Shown here: piece by piece, positions 34,572 to 43,442 of the stretch
Layout of the letters: every line of letters starts with the position of its first letter
Position numbering within the stretch: position 1 is the stretch's first letter
Source: Gemmatimonadota bacterium
GTDB lineage: Bacteria > Gemmatimonadota > Gemmatimonadetes > Gemmatimonadales > Gemmatimonadaceae
DNA: 64,000 nucleotides
Reading direction: 5' to 3'
NCBI GenBank assembly: GCA_028287235.1
Contig: JAQBQB010000009.1
Location: forward strand, 1-64,000
The notes under the pieces: generated by a model
The model's database searches: none
What the model saw: only the letters and a program-made list of their open reading frames with translations
Told to the model about the DNA's origin: nothing
Position numbers and translations under genes: made by a program

Positions 34572-36359
34572 ATGACAACACCACGCCTCGTCGCGCTGAC
34601 AGCAGTCCTGCTCCTCGCCGCCTGCCACCGCCAGCCAGTCTTCACCCCCGGCGCCACCGACATCGGCTTTCCGTCGTCGAGCGCCACCGGCACGGCAACG
34701 TACAGCGGCGACCGGCGCGCGCCGGTATTCCCGGCGGCGTGGCCGCATCAACCCGGACGCGCGGCGGTATTCGGCTCGCACGCCATGGTCGCCAGCGACG
34801 CGCCGCTCGCCAGCCAAGCCGGCGTGGAGATCCTCAAGCGCGGCGGCAACGCCGTCGATGCGGCCGTCGCGGTTGGCTTCGCGATGGCCGTCGTCTTTCC
34901 CGAGGCCGGCAACATCGGCGGCGGCGGGTACATGGTCATTCGCATGGCCGACGGCCGCAGTGCCGCGCTCGACTACCGCGAGATCGCGCCGCTCGCCGCG
35001 ACGCGCGACATGTACCTCGACGACAAGGGCAACCTCACCAACAAGAGCGTCGTGGGGCCGCTGGCCAGCGGCGTGCCGGGCGCGGTCGCCGGCCTCACCG
35101 CCGCGCTGGCGAAGTACGGCACGCTGTCGCTCGCCGACGTCATGGCGCCGGCGATCCGCTACGCCGAGCAAGGGTTCGTCGTGGACAGCGCGCAGGCGCG
35201 GTCGTACAACGGCAACGCGCGGCTCCTCCGCCAGTTCGGCGGCGCCGACGTCTTCCTTCCGAACGGCAAGCCGCTCGCCGTCGGCACGCGCCTCGTGCAG
35301 GCCGATCTCGCGCGCACGCTGCATCGCATCGCCGACCAGGGCGCCGCGGGCTTCTATGCGGGTGAGACGGCCAAGCTCATCGCAACCGAGATGCAGCAAG
35401 ACGGCGGCATCCTCACCGAGCAGGATCTCTCGCGCTACAAGCCCGTCTGGCGCGACGCGGTCAAGTCCACGTATCGCGGCTACACGCTGCTCACCATGCC
35501 GCCGTCGTCGTCGGGCGGCGTGGTCGTGACGGAAACGCTCAACATCCTCGAGGGCTTCCCCGCCATGCCGCCGTTCGGCAGCGCGGAGTACGCACATGTT
35601 CTCGGCTCGGCGTATCAGCGCGCGTTCATCGACCGGAACGAGAAGCTCGCCGACCCGGCATTCGCGCAGGTGCCGCTGCAACAGCTCACCGACAAGGCGT
35701 ACGCGGCCAAGCTGCGCGCGACGATCGGCCGCGACCGCGCCACGCCGACGTCGGTGCAGGCGAAGACGATGCGCGAAGGAATGGAAACGACGCACTACTC
35801 CGTGGCCGACGCGAACGGCAACGCCGTGGCCACCACGACGACGCTCAATGCGCTGTACGGCTCCGGCGTCTACGTGCGCGGCGGAGGCTTCTTCCTCAAC
35901 GACGAGATGGACGACTTCGCCGCCGCGCCCGGCAAGCCGAACATGTTCGGGCTGGTGCAGGGCGAGGCGAACGCGATTCAGCCCGGCAAGCGCATGCTCA
36001 GCGCGATGTCCCCAACGATCGTGCTCGATCGCGACGGGTCATTGCTGCTCGTCGTGGGCAGCCGCGGCGGCCCGCGCATCATCACGAGCACGTCCCAGGT
36101 GATCCTCAACGTGCTCGACCAGCACATGATCCTCTCCGACGCCGTGAGCGCGCCGCGCATCCATCACCAGGCGCTGCCCGATTCGCTGCAGTACGAACGG
36201 AATGGCTTGTCGGCCGCGGTGGTGGACTCGCTGCGGCAGATGGGCTACGGCGTGGCGCCGAGCGGCGGAGTGGGACTCATCAACGCGATCATGCGCGTGC
36301 GCGGAGGCTTCGAGGGGATGAGCGATCCGCGGTCGAGTGGAAGGCCGGTGGGCTACTAA
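34572..36359 (+). CDS. ggt: Gamma-glutamyltransferase, lipoprotein type
   Basis: 595 aa from ATG 34572. The signal peptide MTTPRLVALTAVLLLAAC has lipobox LLAAC. The enzyme is exported and cleaves gamma-glutamyl bonds of glutathione and related peptides. Conserved parts: AVDAAVAVGFAMAVVFPEAGNIGGGG, GVPGAVAGL, PPSSSGGVVVTE, the autocleavage site NAVATTTTLNALYGSG (nucleophilic Thr at the small-subunit start), AMSPTIV and GSRGGPRIIT. The start lies in the last unit of a tandem repeat; longer forms would read the repeat as a basic, Leu-rich N-terminus that cannot be excluded. No ribosome binding site stands out. Confidence 0.93.
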   Translation: MTTPRLVALTAVLLLAACHRQPVFTPGATDIGFPSSSATGTATYSGDRRAPVFPAAWPHQPGRAAVFGSHAMVASDAPLASQAGVEILKRGGNAVDAAVAVGFAMAVVFPEAGNIGGGGYMVIRMADGRSAALDYREIAPLAATRDMYLDDKGNLTNKSVVGPLASGVPGAVAGLTAALAKYGTLSLADVMAPAIRYAEQGFVVDSAQARSYNGNARLLRQFGGADVFLPNGKPLAVGTRLVQADLARTLHRIADQGAAGFYAGETAKLIATEMQQDGGILTEQDLSRYKPVWRDAVKSTYRGYTLLTMPPSSSGGVVVTETLNILEGFPAMPPFGSAEYAHVLGSAYQRAFIDRNEKLADPAFAQVPLQQLTDKAYAAKLRATIGRDRATPTSVQAKTMREGMETTHYSVADANGNAVATTTTLNALYGSGVYVRGGGFFLNDEMDDFAAAPGKPNMFGLVQGEANAIQPGKRMLSAMSPTIVLDRDGSLLLVVGSRGGPRIITSTSQVILNVLDQHMILSDAVSAPRIHHQALPDSLQYERNGLSAAVVDSLRQMGYGVAPSGGVGLINAIMRVRGGFEGMSDPRSSGRPVGY

Positions 36360-36385
36360 ACGGCACCAAGGCCGACACGGAAACG

Positions 36386-36434
36386 ACAAACGCGGACCCG
36401 GCGCGAAAGTACTCGCACCGTGGTCCGCGTTTGT
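36386..36434. terminator. Bidirectional hairpin between ggt and the glycine-zipper gene
   Basis: ACAAACGCGGACC pairs exactly with GGTCCGCGTTTGT (13 bp) across a 23-base loop. It lies between convergent genes. The surrounding wording (GTCCGCGTTAGTGCGG) resembles part of the inverted element at 56.1-56.4 kb, so it may derive from a dispersed repeat. Confidence 0.7.
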
Positions 36435-36460
36435 GCACGTGTCGTCCGCGTTAGTGCGGT

Positions 36461-37387
36461 CTAGGCTTTGACGGTCGCCGGCGAATTCAGCCGCACGACG
36501 ATGCTCGAGCCCTGGTCGATGCACCCCTGAAAGTTCGCCGTCGCCGAGGCGGCCGCGGCACCACCGGCTGCGCCGACCGCGCCGCCGATCACCGTGCCCT
36601 TCGTGCTCTTGCCGAGGATTCTGCCGGCGATCGCGCCGATCACCGCGCCGGTGGCCACCTTCTGAATGTCCTTGGCCTGTGACTCGTCGCGCACGCGCGT
36701 CACCGACGCCGACTGCACGCTCGCGTCGATCGGATACGTCTTGCCGCCGAACGACACGGAGTTCACCGCGAACTCCATGATGATTTTGTCATTCGCGTTC
36801 TCACTCCGCTTGAGCTGCGTCACCGTCATGTTGACCGTGGCGCCCGCGGGGATCACGGCACCGTTCGAGCCGGTCACGGTGTTCTCGACCGTCGCCGAGA
36901 CGTGGTCGCCCACGGCGTTGGTGTTCGTGCAGATCTTCGAGCCCGCCGTGGCGTTCAGCGTCGAGCCGGCCGCGATCGTACCGACCGCGCCGCCGCCCGT
37001 GGCGCCGGGATTGCTCGACGCACCGGGGTTCGTGGTGCGCGTGTTGCCACTCGGCGTCGTCACCGGTACGGGTGCGGGCGCCGGCGCGGGCGTCGTCGGA
37101 CGCGGAGTGGGCGTGCGCGGTGCCGGCCGCGGCGTGCGGGCTGCCGGACGCGACGTCGTCGGGGCGGATGTCGCGGCAGGCGTCACCGGCTGATTCGCCG
37201 GAACGTCCTTCAACTGCGGCTGGGCGGTGGAGTCGCGATTTGCGAGAGCAAGGTCGCGATTCAACGTACTGTCTGCGCCGAGCGCCGCGCTGTCGGGAGC
37301 CTTTTTGTCGGCGCTGCTGCACGCACCGAGCAAGGTGACAAACGCGACCAAAACCGGCGCCCCAAGACGGCGGGTATATTTCTGCAT
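36461..37387 (-). CDS. Glycine-zipper lipoprotein
   Basis: 308 aa from ATG 37387 with a strong GGAGGA ribosome binding site. The signal peptide ends in lipobox LLGAC (Cys about 23). A Pro/Thr/Ala-rich linker spans residues 60-130. A central beta domain (GSTLNATAGSKICTN ... GAVIPAGATVNMTVTQLK) resembles envelope-stress or secretin-linked domains. The C-terminal part holds a glycine zipper (GAVIGAIAGRILGKSTKG, GGAVGAAGGAAAA), as in SlyB/Pcp-type proteins. It is probably an outer-membrane lipoprotein with a structural role. No operon partner; divergent from the ABC exporter. Confidence 0.82.
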   Translation of the reverse strand: MQKYTRRLGAPVLVAFVTLLGACSSADKKAPDSAALGADSTLNRDLALANRDSTAQPQLKDVPANQPVTPAATSAPTTSRPAARTPRPAPRTPTPRPTTPAPAPAPVPVTTPSGNTRTTNPGASSNPGATGGGAVGTIAAGSTLNATAGSKICTNTNAVGDHVSATVENTVTGSNGAVIPAGATVNMTVTQLKRSENANDKIIMEFAVNSVSFGGKTYPIDASVQSASVTRVRDESQAKDIQKVATGAVIGAIAGRILGKSTKGTVIGGAVGAAGGAAAASATANFQGCIDQGSSIVVRLNSPATVKA

Positions 37388-37428
37388 GGGAAGTCCTCCT
37401 GGAGTATGCTGAGCGAGTCGCAAGCCAT

Positions 37429-39237
37429 ATGCCAACGATGAGCTCCCTTCGACGATTGCTACCTTATTACCTCCCGTACAGGCGGGATGTTGCAATAGGG
37501 TTGGTGCTCGTGGTCGCTTCCGCAGCCTTCTCGAGCGTGGTGCCATGGTTCCTGCGCCGCGCGCTCGACGGAATTCGAGCCGGCGCGCCGCTGCGCTCCA
37601 TCTGGCTGCTCGGTGGCGCGATGGTTCTCGTCTCGGTCATCGGCGGATTCGGGCGTTTCTGGATGCGCCAACTCCTCAACGGCGTCAGCCGCTGGATCGA
37701 ATACGATCTGCGCAACGACCTCTTCAAGCGCCTCGAGCTCGCCGATCCCACGTACTACTCGAGCATCCGCACCGGCGACATCATGGCGCGGCTAACGAAC
37801 GACTTGAGCGCGGTGCGCCAGGCGTCGGGCCCGGCGATCATGTACCTGATGAACACCATCGCCGGCGGCGCCTTCGCGCTGGCGTTCATGGTGCGCATCT
37901 CTCCGCGTCTCACGCTCGTGGCCGCGCTGCCGCTCGCGCTCCTGCCGGTGCTCGGCATTCTCATGGGGCGGCGCATCCACTCGCGCTTCGAGGCGGTGCA
38001 GGCGCACTTCAGCGATCTCACCACGCTCGCGCAGGAAAATCTCGCCGGCGTGCGGATCGTGCGCGCCTTCCGTCAGGAGACCGCCGAGGTCGATCGCTTC
38101 GCCGCGCTGAACGAGGGCTACCTGCAGAAGAACATGAAGCTCGCGAAGCTGTACGGCATCATGCAGCCGGGCTTCTCGATCTTCGCGGGGCTCGGCATGG
38201 TGGCCGTGCTCTGGCTCGGCGGGGGACTCGTGCTCGACGGCACGATCACCGTGGGCAGCTTCGTGGCGTTCGGCATGTATCTCGGCATGCTCACCTGGCC
38301 GCTCATCGCGTTGGGGTGGGTGATCAATCTCTTTCAGCGCGGCGCCGCGTCGATGTCGCGGCTGCTCGACATCCTCGACGCGCGATCGCTGCTCGCCGAG
38401 CCGGCGACACCGCGCGTTCTGCCCCCAGCGGCGGCGGGCCGGTCGCTCGAGTTTCGGAACGTGGGCTTCCACTATCCCACCGAGGCGGGCGGCGAGGCGC
38501 GCTGGGTGCTGCGCCACATCTCGTTCACCGCACCGGCCGGCGCGACGATCGGCGTGGTGGGCGCAACGGCCAGCGGCAAGAGCGCGCTGATGGATCTCGT
38601 GCCGCGGCTGTACGATCCGCAGGAAGGAGAGATCCTGCTCGACGGCGTACCGATTCGTGACGTCGATCTCGCCGCGTTGCGACGCGAGATCGGCTACGTA
38701 CCGCAGGAGAGCTTTCTGTTCAGCGACACCATTGGCGCGAACCTGGTCTACGGAGCGAACGACGAGCAGGCGGGAGCGTGGGCCGCCGACATCGCGCAGC
38801 TCTCCAGCACGATCCAGAATTTTCCCGGCGGCTACGACACCCTGCTCGGCGAGCGGGGCATCAACCTGTCGGGCGGACAAAAGCAGCGCGCGGCGCTCGC
38901 ACGGGCGCTGGCGCGGAGGCCGAGCGTCGTGCTGCTCGACGACGCGCTCTCGGCGGTCGACACGCACACCGAGGCGGAAATTCTTCGGTCGCTGCGCGAC
39001 GCACTCTCCGGACGTACCGCGCTCATCGCGTCGCACCGCGTGAGCGCGATTCGGGACGCAACGTGGATCATCGTGCTGGACGAAGGGAAGATCGTGGAGC
39101 AGGGGCGTCACGGCGATCTGCTGGCGCGCGGCGGGCGCTACTGGGCGCTCCTCAGCCGTCAACAGCTCGAGGAGTCGATCGAAGCCGACGAAGACGAGTT
39201 GGCAGAGTCAGCAACAGAGGGTACAATAAGCGGATGA
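37429..39237 (+). CDS. ABC exporter, fused membrane and ATPase domains (MsbA/multidrug type)
   Basis: 602 aa half-transporter that dimerises in the inner membrane. Residues 1-310 hold six membrane spans (first at about 20-40). The nucleotide-binding domain has Walker A in GATASGKSALMD, the signature LSGGQKQR, Walker B in VVLLDDALSAVD and the switch His in IASHRVS. The family exports lipids, drugs or peptides; the substrate cannot be told. The C-terminal tail is acidic. Its stop overlaps the start of the following kinase gene (ATGA), linking export to two-component signalling. Confidence 0.95.
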   Translation: MPTMSSLRRLLPYYLPYRRDVAIGLVLVVASAAFSSVVPWFLRRALDGIRAGAPLRSIWLLGGAMVLVSVIGGFGRFWMRQLLNGVSRWIEYDLRNDLFKRLELADPTYYSSIRTGDIMARLTNDLSAVRQASGPAIMYLMNTIAGGAFALAFMVRISPRLTLVAALPLALLPVLGILMGRRIHSRFEAVQAHFSDLTTLAQENLAGVRIVRAFRQETAEVDRFAALNEGYLQKNMKLAKLYGIMQPGFSIFAGLGMVAVLWLGGGLVLDGTITVGSFVAFGMYLGMLTWPLIALGWVINLFQRGAASMSRLLDILDARSLLAEPATPRVLPPAAAGRSLEFRNVGFHYPTEAGGEARWVLRHISFTAPAGATIGVVGATASGKSALMDLVPRLYDPQEGEILLDGVPIRDVDLAALRREIGYVPQESFLFSDTIGANLVYGANDEQAGAWAADIAQLSSTIQNFPGGYDTLLGERGINLSGGQKQRAALARALARRPSVVLLDDALSAVDTHTEAEILRSLRDALSGRTALIASHRVSAIRDATWIIVLDEGKIVEQGRHGDLLARGGRYWALLSRQQLEESIEADEDELAESATEGTISG

Positions 39238-40070
39238 CCAGGGTCGAGCGCGCCACCGAATCGAAACCATTGGATCCCCACTCCGCCGACGGCGATCATC
39301 TCGCCTCGCTGGAGGCGCAGCTCAAGGAGGCGATCGTCGAGATCGCCGAGCTGCGCGCGCGCGACGCGCTGAAGACGCAGTTCCTCGCGAACATCTCCCA
39401 CGATCTGCGCACGCCGCTCACCGCGGTGATCACGCACGCCGAAATCCTGCGCGACGGCATCCTCGGCGACCTCGCGCCGCGGCAGATGGAGAGCGTGCGC
39501 GGCATCATCAGCGGTGGGCGCCAACTGCTCAACCAGGTCGGCGAGATCCTGACGTACGCGCGCGGCGCGGCGAATCAGCTCACGCTCGTCTGCACGGAGT
39601 TCGCGATTCGCGAAACCCTCGAGCAGGTGAGCACGCTGAACGAGTCGCTGCTCAAGAAGAAGAAGCTGCATCTCGCCGTGGACGTGGCCGCCGACGTTCC
39701 GCACATCGTCGCGGACCGCGAAAAGATCGCGCACGTGGTGGGCAACCTGCTCGGCAACGCCATCGAGTTCACGCCGACCGACGGCCACATCTGGCTGCGC
39801 GCCAGGCGCGGCGCGGGACACGACGCGGAGTGCGTCGTCGTCGAAGTGGCCGACTCGGGCGTCGGCATCTCGCCGGAGCATCACGATCTGATCTTCCGCG
39901 AGTTCGCCCAGGTGGACTCGACGCCGTCGCGCTCACACCATGGCACGGGCCTTGGCCTCACGATCGCGCGCAAGCTCGTGGAGCTGCACAACGGGCGCAT
40001 CTGGGTGGAGAGCGACCTCGGCGAAGGAAGTCGATTCTTCTTCACGGTTCCGTTCGACCAGCCCGAGTAG
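39234..40070 (+). CDS. Sensor histidine kinase, soluble, HisKA-HATPase
   Basis: 278 aa from ATG 39234, which overlaps the ABC gene stop. A short coiled coil (about 22-45) precedes HisKA with phospho-acceptor His56 in NISHDLRTPL. The HATPase part shows NLLGNAIEFT, DSGVGIS and GTGLGLTIA. There is no sensory or membrane domain, so the input may come through the exporter or an unlinked protein (inference). The receiver gene follows 9 bases later. Confidence 0.93.
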   Translation: MTRVERATESKPLDPHSADGDHLASLEAQLKEAIVEIAELRARDALKTQFLANISHDLRTPLTAVITHAEILRDGILGDLAPRQMESVRGIISGGRQLLNQVGEILTYARGAANQLTLVCTEFAIRETLEQVSTLNESLLKKKKLHLAVDVAADVPHIVADREKIAHVVGNLLGNAIEFTPTDGHIWLRARRGAGHDAECVVVEVADSGVGISPEHHDLIFREFAQVDSTPSRSHHGTGLGLTIARKLVELHNGRIWVESDLGEGSRFFFTVPFDQPE

Positions 40071-40079
40071 GGCGCGCCG

Positions 40080-40448
40080 GTGGCCAGCGAGCAGGCGCAC
40101 GTTCTCATCGTCGAGGACAACGAGCTGGTGACGTCGGCGATGGCCATCCTCTTCGAGAGCGCGGACCGGCGCGTGTCGACCGCGGGCACGATCGCCGAGG
40201 CGCTCGGCGTGGCGGCGCGCGATCCGGCGAAGCTGGTGCTGCTCGATCTCACGCTGCCCGATGGGGACGGGCTGGCGCTCGTGGGGCCGCTGTTGGCGTC
40301 CGGGTGCGGGGCGGTGGTGGCGTTGACGGGCAGGGACGATCCGGAGACGCGGGCGAGGTGTCTGGAGGCGGGATGCGTGGAGGTGTTGGTCAAGCCGGTG
40401 CCGGCGAGAGAGCTCGTGTCGCGGAGCGCGGTGTGGCTCGACGGCTAG
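40080..40448 (+). CDS. Single-domain response regulator
   Basis: 122 aa, a receiver domain only: acidic pocket VEDNE, phospho-acceptor Asp in LLDLTLPDGDG, Thr in ALTGRDD and Lys in VLVKPV. It lacks an output domain, so it would act through protein contact or phosphorelay. GTG start. It belongs to the exporter-kinase operon as the likely partner of the preceding kinase. Confidence 0.92.
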   Translation: MASEQAHVLIVEDNELVTSAMAILFESADRRVSTAGTIAEALGVAARDPAKLVLLDLTLPDGDGLALVGPLLASGCGAVVALTGRDDPETRARCLEAGCVEVLVKPVPARELVSRSAVWLDG

Positions 40449-40594
40449 GCGGCGCTTTATGCGCTGTGAGTTTAGAGTCTCGCGCTGTCCGTCGTTAGGT
40501 CGCGCCCGTCCCGACAGAGGGCCGTCGCAGTCCATCTGTCACTTGGCGACGAGTGGCGCACAACGCCGAACTCGTAGCGCGTAAAGAGCCCAGC
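40449..40594. repeat. Intergenic with dispersed ATGCGCTGTGAG motif
   Basis: Between convergent genes. It contains ATGCGCTGTGAGTTTAGAG from 40459, related to 47090 (ATGCGCTATGAGTTCACGG) and 49037 (ATGCGCTGTGAGCTCACG). All three lie at gene ends. No gene seen. Confidence 0.6.
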
Positions 40595-41317
40595 TTACAA
40601 GACGTTTCTCAGAAAGTCGGGCGTCCATCCTTGCATCGCGTTCGTGATCACGACCAAGTAATTCGTGATCATCAACAACGCGACGACGACCAACACGGCC
40701 CCGGACAGCCGGTTCACCCAGACCATTCGGCTCTTCAACACGGAGAACGCCGAGAGAAAGCGCTCCATCGCCACCGCCGCGAGCACGAACGGAATCGCCA
40801 GCCCGAGCGAATAGGCGCCGAGCAGCACCACGCCGCGCGACAAGTCCCCTTGCGATGCCGCGTAGGTGAGGATGCTGCCCAAGATCGGCCCGATACACGG
40901 CGTCCATCCCGCGCCGAACGCGATGCCCACGACGAGCGTCCCTAGGTAGCCCAACGGCTTGTCGGTGACGTGAAACCGGCGCTCCCGCGAGAAAGCCCCT
41001 AGGTTGAAGACACCGAGCAGGTAGAGCCCGAACGCCAGAACCAGCACGCCGCCCACTCGGCTGATCCACACCCGATACGTCACCAGCAGCCGGCCGAGGA
41101 GCGTGGCGGATGCGCCGAGTGCGAGGAAGATGAGCGAGAAGCCGAGCACGAAGAGCAGCGCGTGCACGAGCGCCACGCGGCGCGACCGCTGCACGTCGTC
41201 CAGCGTCATCCCCGTGATGAAGGTGATGTAGCTGGGGATGAGCGGAAGCACACAGGGCGAGAGGAAGCTGGCCAAACCAGCTCCGAACGCGATGGGAACG
41301 GCGACGTCTGCAGACAA
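40595..41317 (-). CDS. ccdA: CcdA-type cytochrome c biogenesis / thiol-disulfide membrane protein
   Basis: About 240 aa, six membrane spans. The two redox Cys lie in FLSPCVLPLIPSY and GAGWTPCIGPILGS, as in CcdA and the DsbD membrane core. It carries electrons from cytoplasmic thioredoxin across the membrane to periplasmic thiols, for haem attachment or disulfide reduction. The first conserved residues follow TTG 41317; a longer ATG form (41413) would add an Arg-rich stretch not expected in the family. No thioredoxin-like partner is adjacent. Its 5' end overlaps that of the opposite-strand AlkP-type gene. Confidence 0.92.
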   Translation of the reverse strand: MSADVAVPIAFGAGLASFLSPCVLPLIPSYITFITGMTLDDVQRSRRVALVHALLFVLGFSLIFLALGASATLLGRLLVTYRVWISRVGGVLVLAFGLYLLGVFNLGAFSRERRFHVTDKPLGYLGTLVVGIAFGAGWTPCIGPILGSILTYAASQGDLSRGVVLLGAYSLGLAIPFVLAAVAMERFLSAFSVLKSRMVWVNRLSGAVLVVVALLMITNYLVVITNAMQGWTPDFLRNVL

Positions 41318-43019
41318 AGGCGGGAGTCGTTTCCTTCGTTGGTACTTCGGTCTGAAATATCGCGTCTTTCGGCGCGAGCGGCGACCCGACGACGGACGCC
41401 GCGGACTCGTCATGCTGCAGATCGACGCGCTGTCCTACGTCGAGCTGCGCCGGGCGATCGAGCTCGGATACTGCCCCACCATCTCGCAGATGGTGCGCGA
41501 AGAAGGATACACCCTTCGCCGCTGGTTTTGCGGGTTGCCGTCGGCCACGCCGTACTGCCAGGCGGGCATCTTTCACGGCGAGAACGAGTGCATCCCGGCG
41601 TTTCGCTTCTACGACAAGAAGGAACGTCGGGTCGTCACCTGCAATACGCCGTCGGGCGTACAGTACATCCGCGACCGCATCCACTCGCCGGGCGCGCTGG
41701 CCGGCGGGTCGAGCTACGTGAACCTGCTCGACGGCGACGCACAGACGGTGGCGCTGACCGTGGCGACGCGCGAGAAGATGTCGGTGTTCCGGCGGCTGGG
41801 CGGGTGGCGCATGGCGCTGCTCATCGCGATCCATCCCATTCGCGTGATGCGCATGGTGCTGCAGTCGGTGCTGGAGTGGCTGCGCGAAGAGTACGAGCGC
41901 GCCGCCGGGGAGCTGGCGCGCAAGCGCACGCACAGCGAGGGCCTCTTTCCCTTCGTGCGCGTGTTGAGCAACGTCATCGTGCGCGAGTTGCAAACCATGG
42001 CGATCGTGCTCGACGTCTACCTCGGCGTGCCGATCATTTATAGCACGTACATGCAATACGACGAGCTCGGACATCACTTCGGCCCGTCGAGCTTTCAGGC
42101 GTTACGCGATCTTCGCCGGACCGACGCGCGCATTCGCGAGATTCGGCGCATGATCCACGCCGCCGGCGGCCGTGAGTACGATCTCGTGTTGCTCTCCGAC
42201 CACGGCATGACGCCGTCGGCGAGCTATCGCGTGCTCTTCGGCGAGACGCTGGGCAAGACGGTGGAGCGCATTCTTCAGGGCGACGCCGCGCGACGTGGAC
42301 AGGCGCCGCTCAAATCGCACGAGAGCTTCTCGGACATGTCCGAGTACGCCGACATGGGGCCGCAGGTGCTCGAGGCCGCGGTGCAGGTGACGCCCGAATC
42401 GCAGCCGATGTTCCGCCGCGGACTCGGACGCGCGCGCGACTGGCTGCGCAGCAAGTACGGTATCCGCGAGCTCATTCTCCCGGAGAAGTATCGCATCGAC
42501 GAGGAGAACGAGGTCGTGGTGACCTACAGCTCCTGTCTCGCACTGCTCTACTTTGCCGACGCGGAGGCGCCGCTGAGCCTCACCGACATCGCGCGCGACT
42601 CGCGGCGGGCGAATCTCTATCTCGAGCTGCTGCGCCATCCCGGCGTGGGTTTGCTCGGAACTCGGAACGGACCTTCCGTACATCTGGAGAGTACCGCCGG
42701 ACGCGCGATCATCGTCGACGGAGCGCTCGAGGTGCTCGAGGGCACGAATCCCCTCGAGCGCTACGAGTCGACGGCTTCGGTCGTCCGCGCGGTGGAGCAT
42801 CTCGTCTCGCAGTCCAATGGCGGCGACGTCACCATTTTCGGAGCGTACGACGGATACGAGATCGTGTCGTTCGACGACCAGATCGGCGCCCACGGCGCGG
42901 CCGGCGGCAATCAGCTCCATCCCTTCCTGATCGGCCCCGCGCATCTCGAGCTCGAGACGGCGCGGCTCCAGGATGCGCGGGACATCAATGGTGCCGTGTT
43001 GCGGAAGTATGCGCGCTGA
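41292..43019 (+). CDS. Alkaline-phosphatase-superfamily phosphodiesterase, cytoplasmic-looking
   Basis: About 575 aa from ATG 41292. Metal and catalytic regions of the nucleotide pyrophosphatase/phosphodiesterase group: VMLQIDALS, Thr nucleophile region GLPSATPYCQAGIFHG, MQYDELGHHFGP, LLSDHGMTPS and a distal AHGAAGGNQLHPF. No signal peptide was found; the N-terminus is basic (RWYFGLKYRVFRRERR). A helical insertion (about 165-230) is unusual. Substrate unknown; phosphodiester or phosphonate head groups are possible. Start uncertain: it overlaps the opposite-strand ccdA start by about 26 bases. Confidence 0.82.
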   Translation: MGTATSADKGGSRFLRWYFGLKYRVFRRERRPDDGRRGLVMLQIDALSYVELRRAIELGYCPTISQMVREEGYTLRRWFCGLPSATPYCQAGIFHGENECIPAFRFYDKKERRVVTCNTPSGVQYIRDRIHSPGALAGGSSYVNLLDGDAQTVALTVATREKMSVFRRLGGWRMALLIAIHPIRVMRMVLQSVLEWLREEYERAAGELARKRTHSEGLFPFVRVLSNVIVRELQTMAIVLDVYLGVPIIYSTYMQYDELGHHFGPSSFQALRDLRRTDARIREIRRMIHAAGGREYDLVLLSDHGMTPSASYRVLFGETLGKTVERILQGDAARRGQAPLKSHESFSDMSEYADMGPQVLEAAVQVTPESQPMFRRGLGRARDWLRSKYGIRELILPEKYRIDEENEVVVTYSSCLALLYFADAEAPLSLTDIARDSRRANLYLELLRHPGVGLLGTRNGPSVHLESTAGRAIIVDGALEVLEGTNPLERYESTASVVRAVEHLVSQSNGGDVTIFGAYDGYEIVSFDDQIGAHGAAGGNQLHPFLIGPAHLELETARLQDARDINGAVLRKYAR

Positions 43020-43062
43020 GCGTGTCCAGGCGTCTGGCATCTTGAGGGAGCGACGTGACTCT

Positions 43063-43442
43063 GTCATCCTGAGGGAGCGACGCGACCCCGTCATCCTGAG
43101 GGAGCGAAGCGACCCTGTCATCCTGAGGGAGCGAAGCGACCGAAGGATCGTCGAGGCGCGAAAGCGATCCTTCGCGTTGCTCAGGATGACATACGACGCT
43201 GTCATCCTGAGGGAGCGAAGCGACCGAAGGATCGTTCAGCCGCGAAAGCGATCCTTCGCGTTGCTCAGGATGACATGCGACGCTGTCATCCTGAGGGAGC
43301 GAAGCGACCGAAGGATCGCTCCGCCGCGAAAGCGATCCTTCGCGTTGCTCAGGATGACATGTGACTTTGTCATCCTGAGGGAGCGAAGCGACCGAAGGAT
43401 CGTCGAGGCGCGAAAGCGATCCTTCGCGTTGCTCAGGATGAC
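43063..43442. repeat. Palindromic repeat array, four units at exact 84-bp steps
   Basis: Three half-units GTCATCCTGAGGGAGCG at 43063, 43090 and 43117 (27-bp steps) lead into four full 74-base palindromic units starting at 43117, 43201, 43285 and 43369. Each has nested arms: GTCATCCTGAG with CTCAGGATGAC outside, CGAAGGATCG with CGATCCTTCG inside. 84 is divisible by three, so one frame stays open from the previous gene's end into the TonB receptor. The final ATGAC carries the receptor's probable start codon. Confidence 0.95.

Noticed and set aside
43063-43442. CRISPR array
   Set aside because: Units are palindromic, the spacing is repeat-derived rather than unique spacers, and no cas genes are present.
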